DNA of 64,000 nt, from the NCBI GenBank assembly GCA_021404565.1, contig JAAWWF010000001.1, positions 481,613-545,612 on the forward strand. The letters run 5' to 3'. This DNA comes from Roseivirga sp. GTDB lineage: Bacteria > Bacteroidota > Bacteroidia > Cytophagales > Cyclobacteriaceae. Under the pieces are notes generated by a model that made no database searches, was not told where the DNA came from, and saw only the letters and a list, made by a program, of their open reading frames with translations. The translations under genes were made by a program, and so were the position numbers. Shown here piece after piece: positions 1 to 9,109 of the stretch (within the stretch, counting starts at the first letter, position 1; the number at the start of each line of letters is the position of its first letter).

Positions 1-182
1 CCTACCTGCTGATAGAAGACTGGCTTCAGGTATTTGAATATCGTATGCCCCTGCAAACGGTGATCATTGCGGCTGCGGCTATGTCGGGAATTCTATCACT
101 GATCATTGCCTTCTTTACGGTAAGCTTCCACTCATTGAGAGCGGCCAGACAGAATCCTGTAAGGGCATTGCGCTACGAATAA
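1..182 (+). CDS. ABC transporter permease, FtsX/MacB type, C-terminal end (partial)
   Basis: This is the last 59 codons of a gene entering from the left edge, read from base 3 to a TAA at 180-182. The peptide has one hydrophobic segment (VIIAAAAMSGILSLIIAFF) followed by SFHSLRAARQNPVRALRYE. The ending A..NPV.ALR.E is the hallmark of the fourth membrane helix and tail of FtsX-domain permeases in MacB-like export systems. Bacteroidota carry many such permeases. A hairpin terminator follows. The substrate cannot be inferred from this fragment. Confidence 0.8.
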   Translation, partial: YLLIEDWLQVFEYRMPLQTVIIAAAAMSGILSLIIAFFTVSFHSLRAARQNPVRALRYE

Positions 183-207
183 AGACTTTTTATCACCACT
201 AACCTTC

Positions 208-240
208 AAAGGCTGGCTTGGATAGAGCTGGCCTTTGTTT
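208..240 (+). terminator. Rho-independent terminator after the FtsX-type permease
   Basis: AAAGGC (208-213) pairs with GCCTTT (231-236). The stem extends inward through TGGCT/AGCTG with two G-U pairs, and a run of T follows. It lies 25 bases after the permease stop codon. Confidence 0.75.
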
Positions 241-381
241 TTTATCTGGTGGCAAAGTTGTACCTAAAAACCCGCCAGCCTCGTTTTGCTTGCCTCATGG
301 TCAAAGGTCTGTCAGTCTCCTCTTACTCCGAGTTCATTTCCAAAGCCGGCCATCGGTCCCATCAAGCACGGCTAAAAGGTC

Positions 382-452
382 AAAAAAGAGGTTGCCTCAA
401 AAGCTCAGGCCATGCCGGTACATGACCTGAAAAACTTCTGAAACAACCTCTT
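382..452 (-). terminator. Two-part hairpin terminator for the VPS10-like gene
   Basis: Outer arms AAGAGGTTG (386-394) and CAACCTCTT (444-452) are exact complements. Between them lies an inner stem, TCAGG (405-409) with CCTGA (426-430), continuing through CATG/CATG. On the minus strand the outer arm runs into TTTTTTG, as expected for termination of the gene ending at 475. Confidence 0.65.
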
Positions 453-474
453 CGGTAAGAGAGACTTATTCGGC

Positions 475-3400
475 TTACTTGTCTTCTATAAAAGGAGAGA
501 AATCAAGCTTATCGGCTGCCTCCTTGTATTCCTTCCATTCTTTATCATAGAATGCAGTGGCTTTTTCCATCAGCTCGGCCCAATTGGCCCTGGCATGAGA
601 TAACAGGCGATCCTGTGTAGCTCCGGGCATTTCATTAGAACTGCTGATATAGAAACTGGCGAAAAAGGCATCGTTTAGCAAAGGTGCTCTTTCCGGCATA
701 CGATATTCAGGACCGGAGTAATCCTCTCCCAGTACCCGTTCGCGAAATGACTCGATCGTTTTCTTCATCTCCTCACTCTTCTCTCTGATCTCCTTAAATT
801 CATCACCCTTTCGGCCCCTGATAGCACTCAGCAGTTTGTCAACGGAACGATACGACTCATTCCATTTGTTCACCTCTCCTGTGATAGTTTCCAGCAAGGT
901 GTAAAACTCTTGTTCCTTTTCATATCGTGCCCTTAACACCCGCGTTGGTACATCTACCCGTGGATCGGCCTTTACCTCTATGCTCGTAGAATCTTTTACA
1001 TTGCCGTAGCTCAACACCACCTTATAAGTACCTGGCAAAACTCGCGAGCCAGCTGGTTCAGGAGCACCTTCTCTCGGCTCCTGGCGACTCGGAAAGTTTA
1101 TTCCCTTTTCTGTCCGTCCCCAGTTCACTACATTCAGACCGCTTTGCGGTCTTTGTTCCAGTGTCCTGATTTTGGAACCTTCACTGTTATAAATTTCTAT
1201 CATCACCTGATCGAATTTAACTGTATCTGCAGAGTCCTTTTCTTCATTAGCCTCCTCGCTTTGCTTTTTCTTCTTCTTTCGCTTTGCCTTTTTTGTTTCT
1301 TCCTCTTCAGCCTCTTCCTTCTTTTTATCCGCAGGGTTGTTTGCGAAGAATTTGATTTGGGCAGCAAAAGAGCGATTAGTTCCCACGAAAGAACCACTTC
1401 CCGGGTTTCCTTCTCCCGTGGGTCCCGTCAGATTCAGCAGGTAAGTATCGGCTGGTTCTACTACAGCGAGGGTTGCTTCTGCAGTCTGAGCACCTTTAGC
1501 AGCGAGAAGTCTTAAAGGCCTGATATCGTCCAGAACAAAAACACCGCGCCCGAAGCTACCAATCACCAGGTCATGTTCTGTGGGATGAATTACCATGTCC
1601 ATTGTAGATACCGTAGGGTAGTCATTGGTCCACTGTGTCCAGTTGTTTCCTCCGTCCACAGTGACATACAAGCCAAATTCTGTTCCGTAAAACATCAGGT
1701 TTGGCTCAACAGCATCCTGAACGAAAGACAGAGAATAACCCCAGATATCGTTTCCTTCAATAAGGGACTTCCAGGTAGCTCCATAATCCGTGGTCTTCAG
1801 CAAATATGGCTCAAAGTCGAACCTGCGATAATTGTTCACTACAATCACGGCTTCTCCTTTGTTATGTTTGGAGGCCCGCACCTGAGCTACCCAACTTCCA
1901 GCAGGAATCCCGCTTAAGTTAGCTGTCAAATCAGTCCAGCTCTCTCCACCATCACGTGTAATTTGCACTTTACCATCGTCTGTACCAGCCCAGATCACTC
2001 CCCGCTCCAGGGGGCTTGGTTCAATAGCCAGTATGGTCGTATGATTCTCAGCTCCTGTAGCATCCATGGTAAGTCCACCACTGAATCGCTGTTGTTGCTT
2101 GGTTGTGTCATTGGTAGTAAGGTCCGGAGAAATCACCTCCCAGGTATCTCCCTTGTTAGTGCTTTTATGCACGAACTGACTACCGAAGTATATGGTATTG
2201 TTATTAAAGGGGTCCTGCGCAATGGCAGCATTCCAGTTAAAGCGCAAACGCATATCTTTATCAGGATGTGTAGGTCTCACAAATTTGGTATGACCTGATA
2301 ATTTATCATAGCGCTGTACAAAACCACCCTGTGACTGAGCATAGCCATAGCGGGAATCATCAGGGTCAGGCATGGCATCAAAACCATCGCCACCTGTTAC
2401 CTGAAAATAGTAGCTGTTGCGTAGTCCACCAAAACGCCAGTTATAGGCCGGCCCTGTCCAGGTACCGTTGTCTTGCATTCCTCCGTACACATTATAAGGC
2501 GTTTCATCATCTACTGCTATATGGTAGAACTGGCCAATTGGCAGATTTTCTACAAACCGCCAGGCCTGACCGGCATCGCGCGTAATCGACAAACCTCCAT
2601 CATTACCCAAAATCATAAAATCAGGATCGTCAGGGTTTATATACAGCGCATGGTTGTCTACATGTACCAGAGACGAATTGAAAAGTCTGCCGAAATTTCT
2701 TCCGCCATCCTGGCTTACATTTACGAACGTAAATATGCTATATATCCTGTTCTCGTTCTTCGGGTCTACATAGATATCGGCATAATAAAAAGGTCTGTTA
2801 CCTATTTCGTTGTTCGTACTTTGCAATGACCAGGTATACCCCCCGTCATCAGAGCGATAAAAACCATTTGTTTCTGCCTCAATAAGCGCGTAAACCACCT
2901 CAGGATTGTTGGTAGAAATGGCCAGTCCCATTCGGCCCAGATTCCCCTTAGGTAATCCATCTTCGCTGGTTAGTTGTTTCCAGTTGTCTCCACCATCAAT
3001 GGTCATATACATGCCTGACCCTTCTCCACCGGAGTTAAAAAACCAGGGCTCCCGTTTGTGCTCCCACATGGCCACTATCAACTTGTCGGGGTTCGAAGGA
3101 TCAATGATCATATCAGCTGCCCCTGTGCCATCATTTACTTTTAAAATGTGTTGCCAGGTTTTACCACCATCCGTGGTTTTAAACACACCTCTTTCAGGGT
3201 GAGCCCCCCAGGGTGAGCCAATAGCGCCAACATATATCGTCTTCGGGTCATCGGGATGAATGATGATTCGGTGGATATTTCGGGTATTTTCGAGTCCCAT
3301 CAGTTCCCAGCTTTTACCGGCATCGAGACTTCTGTAAATGCCATAGCCACCCGTTACACTATTTCGGGGGTTACCTTCTCCGGTGCCTACCCAAAGTACA

Positions 3401-3720
3401 TCAGGGTTTTTCTGAGAGATAGCAACAGCTCCAATGGAAGCCACTTTTTCTTCTTCAAAAATGGGCTCCCAATCAATCCCTCCACTTACTGACTTCCAGA
3501 GTCCACCTGAAGCAGTACCTACATACATGACGCGGGTATTACTTCTGACTACATCAATACTGGTTACTCTGCCGCTCATTCCGGCCGGTCCGATATTTCT
3601 GGGACTCATGGCCTCAAGCTTTTCGAGGTCAAGTTGCTGAGTCCAGCCATATTGGAGGCCCACAGTGCACAAGAGGCACAGGGTCATAAAAAATCTCTTC
3701 TTCAATTGAAAAATGTTCAT
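475..3720 (-). CDS. Secreted VPS10/sortilin-like multi-Asp-box beta-propeller protein
   Basis: This 1081-residue exported protein has a signal peptide at about 1-28 (hydrophobic core around MTLCLLCTVGLQYG). The body carries at least nine Asp-box-like motifs (S/T-x-D-x-G-x-x-W), such as SLDAGKSWE, TTDGGKTWQ, SDDGGYTWS, TRDGGESWT and TVDGGNNWT. These mark the VPS10/BNR beta-propeller fold of proteins often labelled glycosyl hydrolase in Bacteroidota; catalysis is unproven. Residues about 795-835 are a very charged Lys/Glu segment, unlike the rest. The last 250 residues resemble the helical tail of this family. No type IX sorting domain is obvious. It is a single-gene unit with its own terminator. 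Start 3720 fits the signal peptide; Met12 is an alternative. Confidence 0.85.
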   Translation of the reverse strand: MNIFQLKKRFFMTLCLLCTVGLQYGWTQQLDLEKLEAMSPRNIGPAGMSGRVTSIDVVRSNTRVMYVGTASGGLWKSVSGGIDWEPIFEEEKVASIGAVAISQKNPDVLWVGTGEGNPRNSVTGGYGIYRSLDAGKSWELMGLENTRNIHRIIIHPDDPKTIYVGAIGSPWGAHPERGVFKTTDGGKTWQHILKVNDGTGAADMIIDPSNPDKLIVAMWEHKREPWFFNSGGEGSGMYMTIDGGDNWKQLTSEDGLPKGNLGRMGLAISTNNPEVVYALIEAETNGFYRSDDGGYTWSLQSTNNEIGNRPFYYADIYVDPKNENRIYSIFTFVNVSQDGGRNFGRLFNSSLVHVDNHALYINPDDPDFMILGNDGGLSITRDAGQAWRFVENLPIGQFYHIAVDDETPYNVYGGMQDNGTWTGPAYNWRFGGLRNSYYFQVTGGDGFDAMPDPDDSRYGYAQSQGGFVQRYDKLSGHTKFVRPTHPDKDMRLRFNWNAAIAQDPFNNNTIYFGSQFVHKSTNKGDTWEVISPDLTTNDTTKQQQRFSGGLTMDATGAENHTTILAIEPSPLERGVIWAGTDDGKVQITRDGGESWTDLTANLSGIPAGSWVAQVRASKHNKGEAVIVVNNYRRFDFEPYLLKTTDYGATWKSLIEGNDIWGYSLSFVQDAVEPNLMFYGTEFGLYVTVDGGNNWTQWTNDYPTVSTMDMVIHPTEHDLVIGSFGRGVFVLDDIRPLRLLAAKGAQTAEATLAVVEPADTYLLNLTGPTGEGNPGSGSFVGTNRSFAAQIKFFANNPADKKKEEAEEEETKKAKRKKKKKQSEEANEEKDSADTVKFDQVMIEIYNSEGSKIRTLEQRPQSGLNVVNWGRTEKGINFPSRQEPREGAPEPAGSRVLPGTYKVVLSYGNVKDSTSIEVKADPRVDVPTRVLRARYEKEQEFYTLLETITGEVNKWNESYRSVDKLLSAIRGRKGDEFKEIREKSEEMKKTIESFRERVLGEDYSGPEYRMPERAPLLNDAFFASFYISSSNEMPGATQDRLLSHARANWAELMEKATAFYDKEWKEYKEAADKLDFSPFIEDK

Positions 3721-3924
3721 GGTAACATCTTTGGTTTTAATTTCTATAAATCACAGGCATACAGCCCAAGGCAAATGTAAGTTTTCTGATTTCTGAATAT
3801 ACCTATTGACAAGCCCGTGGCTTAATGAAGCAAGATCAACCATGGTGTATCTCGGGAGATTGCACCCGGCTGACAAAGTCGCATCTTTTTCAGTAAAAAA
3901 ATCTGACTGTTTTTCCGAAATGAG

Positions 3925-3957
3925 CTTGGTGAAATGAAAGGCATTCTCTTATATTTG
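3925..3957 (+). promoter_or_regulatory. Bacteroidota-type promoter for tRNA-Ser
   Basis: CTTG at 3925-3928 is followed, after 21 bases, by TATATTTG at 3950-3957. This matches the Bacteroidota sigma-ABfr consensus TTTG / TAnnTTTG in the -7 element and in spacing. It lies 50 bases upstream of the tRNA. Confidence 0.65.
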
Positions 3958-4006
3958 CACTCCCTTCGCAAGAAGGGGAGGTTCAGCATAAACCGAATAC
4001 ACTTTA

Positions 4007-4215
<209 letters not shown>

Positions 4216-4229
4216 AGGCTCCCCCATCA

Positions 4230-4310
4230 GGGATCAGCGTCAGCTAATCCCATTTCCAAATCACGGCATGTTGGTGAAGACGCCAACATGGGCAGATAAG
4301 CGTCAGCTTA
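4230..4310. repeat. Cluster of three short palindromes (REP-like)
   Basis: Three hairpins lie in a row. The first is GGGAT-c-AGC-gtca-GCT-a-ATCCC (4230-4251). The second is CATGTTGG (4267-4274) with CCAACATG (4283-4290). The third is TAAGC-gtca-GCTTA (4297-4310). The first and third share the core AGCgtcaGCT. The layout resembles repetitive extragenic palindromes, but no other copies are visible in the window. Confidence 0.55.
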
Positions 4311-4386
4311 CCAATTTTTCATATTCTCAATGCTTTTGAATGGGGTGAAGATTTGATTATTATTATAATCATTAAAATTTTCCTGT

Positions 4387-5253
4387 GTGGAATCGCATAA
4401 CGAGATTAAAGAACCGGTACTTGTAAAGATTGTAGAACAGGAGAAAAAATCCGGAATTGAGAAGTACCTCAAATACACCCCCCTGGCTTACTTCTTTTTG
4501 ATCTTGTACTCTTATGTAGGGTTAAATGCTTACTATTCGGTATTTGGGATTGATATCCTGGCACACATGTCTGTTCAGGAGCTAGTACTAAGTCCTTTAA
4601 AAAGTGTAAAAAGTGTGATTACAGCCAGTTTAATTGTACTTGTCCTTTTCTCCTTTTCATCATTGAATTCATATTTTTTCAAAAAACACAAGACTGAAGG
4701 CTTCGAACCTTTGGTTATGGGACTTAGAGGTTATTTGTTTCATCTAATGATCGCTTACCCTGGTCTACATCTCTATGTGGCCTTGAATGCGAATGGCAGA
4801 CCCTGGATCTATGAAATTGTCCTTTATGCTTTCATTGGCCATGTTTTGTTCATTGTACCAGGAGTCTATTTAATGTTTAGATGGAGATACGAAGAGGACC
4901 CTAAAAAAATTATTCCATCAGACACCTGGTTCAGACAACATGCAGCACTTATCAATACAATCACGATCCTAGTCTTTGGATCGATTCTGCACTATTGGTC
5001 CATGACACTTGATGCTTATGACCTGGTAGAACAGAAGACAAGCAAGGTGAAAACAGTCACATTTTTGCACAAAACTGCTACAATTTCGGGTGTGTTAATT
5101 GGTGAGTCTAACTCTTCAATATTTTTAAGAGATACTTTGATTCAATCTAACAAGGCCTATCTCAAAAAAGACATTCAAGAAATTGAGTATAAGGAGACAA
5201 AAGTGCTTCATGTCAATAGACTTGACTCTATTGCTACCAATCCGAACCAATGA
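4387..5253 (+). CDS. Uncharacterised multi-pass membrane protein, copy 1 of a tandem triplet
   Basis: I do not recognise a named family. The 288-residue protein, read from a GTG codon, has a short hydrophilic N-terminus and then a conserved block (IEKYLKYTPLAYF, YSYVGLNAYYSVFGIDI, MSVQELVLSPL). About five hydrophobic helices follow, at roughly 32-52, 75-97, 112-130, 142-165 and 187-205. A soluble C-terminal region of about 75 residues contains GVLIGESNSSIFLRDT. The same N-terminal block and C-terminal L-G-x-(S/T)-x-S motif recur in the two following genes. It has no signal peptide, so it probably sits in the inner membrane. It overlaps the next gene by 4 bases (ATGA), implying translational coupling. 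Codon use looks more AT-rich than in neighbouring genes. Confidence 0.8.
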   Translation: MESHNEIKEPVLVKIVEQEKKSGIEKYLKYTPLAYFFLILYSYVGLNAYYSVFGIDILAHMSVQELVLSPLKSVKSVITASLIVLVLFSFSSLNSYFFKKHKTEGFEPLVMGLRGYLFHLMIAYPGLHLYVALNANGRPWIYEIVLYAFIGHVLFIVPGVYLMFRWRYEEDPKKIIPSDTWFRQHAALINTITILVFGSILHYWSMTLDAYDLVEQKTSKVKTVTFLHKTATISGVLIGESNSSIFLRDTLIQSNKAYLKKDIQEIEYKETKVLHVNRLDSIATNPNQ

Positions 5254-6224
5254 GAGAGACCATCACCCCTACAAAGCTCCAGCGGGAAAGAAGAGCTAGC
5301 AGACCTGTACTCGAAAAACCTAAGAGTAAACTTGAGCAGTATCTGAAATATGCACCGTTGGCTTACCTATACTTGATCGTCTACTCGTATGTGGGTTTAG
5401 ATACTTATTATTCAGAGTTCGGTATAGAAATTCTCGGTTATATGTCTGTTCAGGAAATGCTCGTTTTGCCTTTGGAGAACATTTCTGGTGTATTGATCAA
5501 TGTAGGAGTAACTCTCAGCTATCTTATCGTAATGATACTGTTTCATTACTTCACGTTTGAACTCTTAGCTTTAATTTTTCGGCTTTTTGGAAAGCGTACT
5601 CTTAAATCTGAGATGCTAAAAATTGAAGAGAGGTTCCCGATGAAGGATTCTTTTTTTGATTTACTGATTACCTTGACGATTATAGTATCCTTGTCCTCAT
5701 CCCATCCGGTATTCGAATTTGGTTTCTTTGGTATTTATCAAGGTGTATCGAAGTTAATATTCAATTACTTTTTAATAGGCATTCCTCTCCAGCTTGTGGT
5801 TATGATTTGGTGGGATTTGAACAGTAAGAGCTTTAACAACTTTGATCAGTATTATTTGAACAGAAAACCAGCTTTCAGGTTGGCATTCATTATTTGCCTC
5901 TTCATCTATGTCAACTATCTTTTTATGCTAAACAGAGCAGAAGACCTTATTCATAAAAAGCCAAATCAGGTTAAATTAGAGATAAAAGATCAAAAGGAGA
6001 CTAGTAAACAAGCCCTTCTACTGGGAACCACCAATTCAACAGTTTTCTTATATGATACAGCCAAAGAGGAAAGCTTTGTAATTCCAAAAAGTGAGATAAG
6101 GGAACTGAGGTATTTAAAGGATAAGCCTGAAGAAACTCCTGGAAAAGATTCCGTTTCTATGGCTAAGCCAGATACCAGGCAGCTCATCCCACAAGACGCA
6201 CTTAACAACCCACCCCAGCCATGA
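5250..6224 (+). CDS. Uncharacterised multi-pass membrane protein, copy 2 of a tandem triplet
   Basis: This 324-residue paralogue of the genes on both sides has the N-terminal block SKLEQYLKYAPLAYLYLIVY, YVGLDTYYSEFGIEI and MSVQEMLVLPL. Membrane segments lie at about 38-60, 80-110, 130-150, 165-190 and 210-228. The soluble tail, about 95 residues, contains LLLGTTNSTVFLYDT and SEIRELRYL and ends in a Pro/Gln-rich stretch. Start and stop codons overlap the neighbouring genes by 4 bases each. It is nearest to copy 3 in the first 60 residues, with mostly synonymous DNA differences there, so the duplication is not recent. Function unknown. Confidence 0.8.
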   Translation: MRETITPTKLQRERRASRPVLEKPKSKLEQYLKYAPLAYLYLIVYSYVGLDTYYSEFGIEILGYMSVQEMLVLPLENISGVLINVGVTLSYLIVMILFHYFTFELLALIFRLFGKRTLKSEMLKIEERFPMKDSFFDLLITLTIIVSLSSSHPVFEFGFFGIYQGVSKLIFNYFLIGIPLQLVVMIWWDLNSKSFNNFDQYYLNRKPAFRLAFIICLFIYVNYLFMLNRAEDLIHKKPNQVKLEIKDQKETSKQALLLGTTNSTVFLYDTAKEESFVIPKSEIRELRYLKDKPEETPGKDSVSMAKPDTRQLIPQDALNNPPQP

Positions 6225-7126
6225 GAAGAAGACCGAGATTTACAGGTAGGCAGCAGCCCGTTATTGTCCAGCCTAACAACACAGAAAAGCCTAAGAGTAA
6301 GCTGGAGCAGTACCTGAAGTATGCTCCTTTGGGGTATTTGTTTTTGATCGTTTACTCCTACGCAGGTTTGAATGCTTATTACTCGGTATTTGGGGTGGAC
6401 ATAATAAATCATATTACCATTCAGGAAATGTTAATTAATCCAATAAAAGAGAGTATCGAGTCTATCCAAATTTTAATTATTCTCCTAGTGATTCTCCCCA
6501 CTCCTTTTACTTTGTATCAAATGTGGGTCTTAAAAACGACAAAGAACTCTGTCATTCTGGATTCGAGATTTTTATTCAACCTTTATGTCACTATGGTAGC
6601 CACCGGCTTTTTAGTCCTAATTGTCTATTACATAATCAATCTCAAGAGTAATGTTTTATCCAATACCAAAGACACTGACTTCCCATGGGTTCAAGCATTT
6701 ATAGGATTCGTGATATTCATCATGTTTCTTTTATTTATTGCATTTAGAAACAAAACTTATAATTTTTTGAAATTAGAACGGTTCTGGCCTTGGCTAGTCT
6801 TAACAGTATTACTATTTCTGGGTTTGCAATACACACGGTCATACTCCAGAGCTGTAAAAATTCTCAATAATCCTTTATCTCAATCCGTGATAATTAAAAA
6901 AAACATGATTCCTGAAAACAAAGTCTATTCCCTGATTGGAGAAACATCATCGATCCTTTTTATCTGGTCTGATTCTCTGAAACAGGTAGAAGCAATTCAA
7001 AAAAAGGAGCTCTATTCAATCACTTATATCAACAAATCAATACCTGGGGATAAGGATAAAACCATTAAACCAAATGAGCCTCCAATGATCGTAACCCAGC
7101 CTGATAGTGTGCAAGTCGAAAACTGA
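6221..7126 (+). CDS. Uncharacterised multi-pass membrane protein, copy 3 of a tandem triplet
   Basis: This 301-residue third paralogue begins with an Arg-rich MRRRPRF leader, then SKLEQYLKYAPLGYLFLIVY, YAGLNAYYSVFGVDI and ITIQEMLINPI. Hydrophobic helices lie at about 35-55, 78-100, 108-142, 150-172 and 186-205. The C-terminal soluble part has YSLIGETSSILFIWSDS and KKELYSITYI, matching the tails of copies 1 and 2. It ends the operon; nothing on the same strand follows for 247 bases. The three genes were probably retained together because their products assemble as a hetero-oligomer, which is inference only. Confidence 0.8.
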   Translation: MRRRPRFTGRQQPVIVQPNNTEKPKSKLEQYLKYAPLGYLFLIVYSYAGLNAYYSVFGVDIINHITIQEMLINPIKESIESIQILIILLVILPTPFTLYQMWVLKTTKNSVILDSRFLFNLYVTMVATGFLVLIVYYIINLKSNVLSNTKDTDFPWVQAFIGFVIFIMFLLFIAFRNKTYNFLKLERFWPWLVLTVLLFLGLQYTRSYSRAVKILNNPLSQSVIIKKNMIPENKVYSLIGETSSILFIWSDSLKQVEAIQKKELYSITYINKSIPGDKDKTIKPNEPPMIVTQPDSVQVEN

Positions 7127-7373
7127 CCATCCTTTAACCAATAATTTGGCCTTTCATCTCTTCAATACTGGTTTCTTACATAAATATCTTCATCTTCTTT
7201 ACCATGCCATTGATCATTAGTGAGTAGTCAATGCTGGGCAACAGTACTAAAACCAACCAATAAAGTTCGATCAGGTCGCGCCCAAAACTGAAATGTTCCC
7301 CCCTTTCAAATCCCCTCCTCATCCCTTACCTTTATATAACACCTGAATACCGGAAACTAAAATACGCTTACCT

Positions 7374-8036
7374 ATGAAAAGGATTTGCTGGGCCCTTGCC
7401 TTAATGCTGACTACCATCGGCATGCATGCTCAAATCACCGCCACTACCGGAGATGGCAGAGTAGTCATTCTACTGGAGGACGGTACCTGGAAATTTGATA
7501 CCACGGCTGTGGTTTCCAAAAAAGCTCCCAAGCTCAAAAAAAAGAGAAAAAAGGGCAACTCCGGCCCCAATAACCCCGCACTGGCTGCCATCAAATGCGC
7601 AGACATATCTGTAAATAAAACAGACACCCAAACCGGGGAAGAAATAACCACTCTGGCCAATAGCATAGAGATAATGGAGGGCGGCAGGAAGAAACTCACC
7701 ATCGGTCTTTCAGCCAACAAAGGAGGCACTTTGATCTGGAGAATCAGCCTGATTGGAGAACAGGGCTGTAAAAACCGCACACCAGAAGTCAGGATTACCT
7801 TTACCGATGGTTCCAAAATGAAGCTCTACGTAGCCAACGACTTCGTTTGCGACAACAACATCACACTCTACCTGGGCAAAAAGCTGGGCAAGAAAGACGA
7901 AGTGCTAAAGCTGCAAAACAAAACCATCAGCTCGGTAACAGTTGTCAACCAAGACCAGACAGAAGTACTTACTGAGCTTTCTGCAGAGCAGGGGAATGTA
8001 CTACAGAAAGCCTTCATCTGCCTGACGGGGAAGTAA
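7374..8036 (+). CDS. Secreted protein of unknown function
   Basis: This 220-residue protein has a signal peptide at about 1-19 (ALALMLTTIGMHAQ). The mature N-terminus reads ITATTGDGRVVILLEDGTWKF, a short beta-motif common in exported Bacteroidota proteins, followed by a basic linker (KKAPKLKKKRKK). The remaining 150 residues look beta-rich and carry four Cys (KCADIS, GEQGCKN, DFVCDN, AFICLTGK), possibly two disulfides in the periplasm. I cannot assign a function. It stands alone between the membrane triplet and two lipoproteins. Confidence 0.75.
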   Translation: MKRICWALALMLTTIGMHAQITATTGDGRVVILLEDGTWKFDTTAVVSKKAPKLKKKRKKGNSGPNNPALAAIKCADISVNKTDTQTGEEITTLANSIEIMEGGRKKLTIGLSANKGGTLIWRISLIGEQGCKNRTPEVRITFTDGSKMKLYVANDFVCDNNITLYLGKKLGKKDEVLKLQNKTISSVTVVNQDQTEVLTELSAEQGNVLQKAFICLTGK

Positions 8037-8115
8037 ATCAGGCTTCTTTCCCGGCCCTTGCCAACCTTGTGGCTTTGACTGGTGTCTGAATAAGCGAAGG
8101 GCCAATACACAAGTC

Positions 8116-8601
8116 ATGAAACGCACAGCATACACCCTGTTTATTTTATTTTTAGCCATCACTATGAGTTGTACTAATAGTGACGATCCCAACCCGAATG
8201 AACTGGTCGGCACCTGGGAAAGCGTTGAGGCTATCGGTAACTCTCAGTTTTACCAGAGTCTGGTTTTTACTTTTAATGCAGATAATTCTTATGAGGCCCT
8301 GAGACTGACAGGTGAGCAGAATACCGGAGCAGTTACCGGCTTTTTATATAAAGAAACCGGTACTTATGCCTTGACCGGGTCAACTGTAAAACTCGTCTCC
8401 TCTGACATCAGGGTTCATGCTACCTCAGCCTTTAGTGCGTCCAGCATTGAGGAGCTTATCGCTACGGGAGACACCAGAGATGAAAACATTGAGTTCAGTA
8501 TTGACAATGATCAAACGCAACTGACCTTGGATTACCCAGACTGTGGTCCGGCCGAAAACTGTATTGATAAGCATACCTTTATCAAAGGACGTGTATTTTA
8601 A
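8116..8601 (+). CDS. Lipocalin-like lipoprotein, first of a tandem pair
   Basis: This 161-residue protein has a lipoprotein signal ending in ITMSC with the acylated cysteine at residue 19, so it should be membrane-anchored. The mature part begins NELVGTWESVEA, the opening of the lipocalin-like domain found in many Bacteroidota lipoproteins, followed by YKETGTYALTGSTVKL and a Cys pair near the end (DYPDCGPAENC). The next gene encodes a paralogue with the same order of motifs. The gap to it is 13 bases, so the two are likely cotranscribed. Confidence 0.8.
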   Translation: MKRTAYTLFILFLAITMSCTNSDDPNPNELVGTWESVEAIGNSQFYQSLVFTFNADNSYEALRLTGEQNTGAVTGFLYKETGTYALTGSTVKLVSSDIRVHATSAFSASSIEELIATGDTRDENIEFSIDNDQTQLTLDYPDCGPAENCIDKHTFIKGRVF

Positions 8602-8614
8602 ACTCCACCTACCT

Positions 8615-9109
8615 ATGCAACGTCTGTCTGTTTTACTCTGCTCACTTTCCATTTTCATAGCCATTAGTTCCTGCCAGGAAACAAATCCGGATCAGAATAC
8701 CATGGCTCTCAACGGAACCTGGGTAGATGTAGCCTCCACTGAAACGGCTACGGTCAATACTTACCTCAGCTATCATTTCAAGGCAAATAACCAATTGGAA
8801 ATCTTGCGGGTCATTATCAACGATAACAATAATGAGGTTCTCGGCTTTAAATACAGAGGCCTCGGCACCTACTCTTTGTACGAAGAAACCCTCACCCTGT
8901 CTGTCAATGAAGTCTACCTGAATAACGATACTGTACATGGTTATACTGCGCTCGAAAACCTGGTACTCACCGATGGCACTTTTGAAGAGGTGGTGACCAT
9001 CTCATTTTCAGAAAACAATAAGATACTGACCTTCGAGTACCCACCCTGCCAGGCTACTCATAACTGTCAGGGCGAGCTTACCCTTTACAAATCAGAGCTG
9101 CCTTTTTGA
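8615..9109 (+). CDS. Lipocalin-like lipoprotein, second of a tandem pair
   Basis: This 164-residue protein has a lipobox ending AISSC with the lipidated cysteine at residue 20. ATG 8615 is preferred over the in-frame codon at 8543 because it gives a clean lipoprotein signal and avoids overlap with the preceding gene. The mature part has NGTWVDVAST, KYRGLGTYSLYEETLTLS and a terminal Cys pair (EYPPCQATHNC), all matched in order by the gene upstream. It is evidently a product of tandem duplication with wide divergence. Ligand unknown. Confidence 0.8.
   Translation: MQRLSVLLCSLSIFIAISSCQETNPDQNTMALNGTWVDVASTETATVNTYLSYHFKANNQLEILRVIINDNNNEVLGFKYRGLGTYSLYEETLTLSVNEVYLNNDTVHGYTALENLVLTDGTFEEVVTISFSENNKILTFEYPPCQATHNCQGELTLYKSELPF

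Noticed and set aside
218-430. 70-codon open frame on the plus strand
   Set aside because: It lies over a terminator and a two-part hairpin between genes, has no plausible start context and poor composition for a protein.
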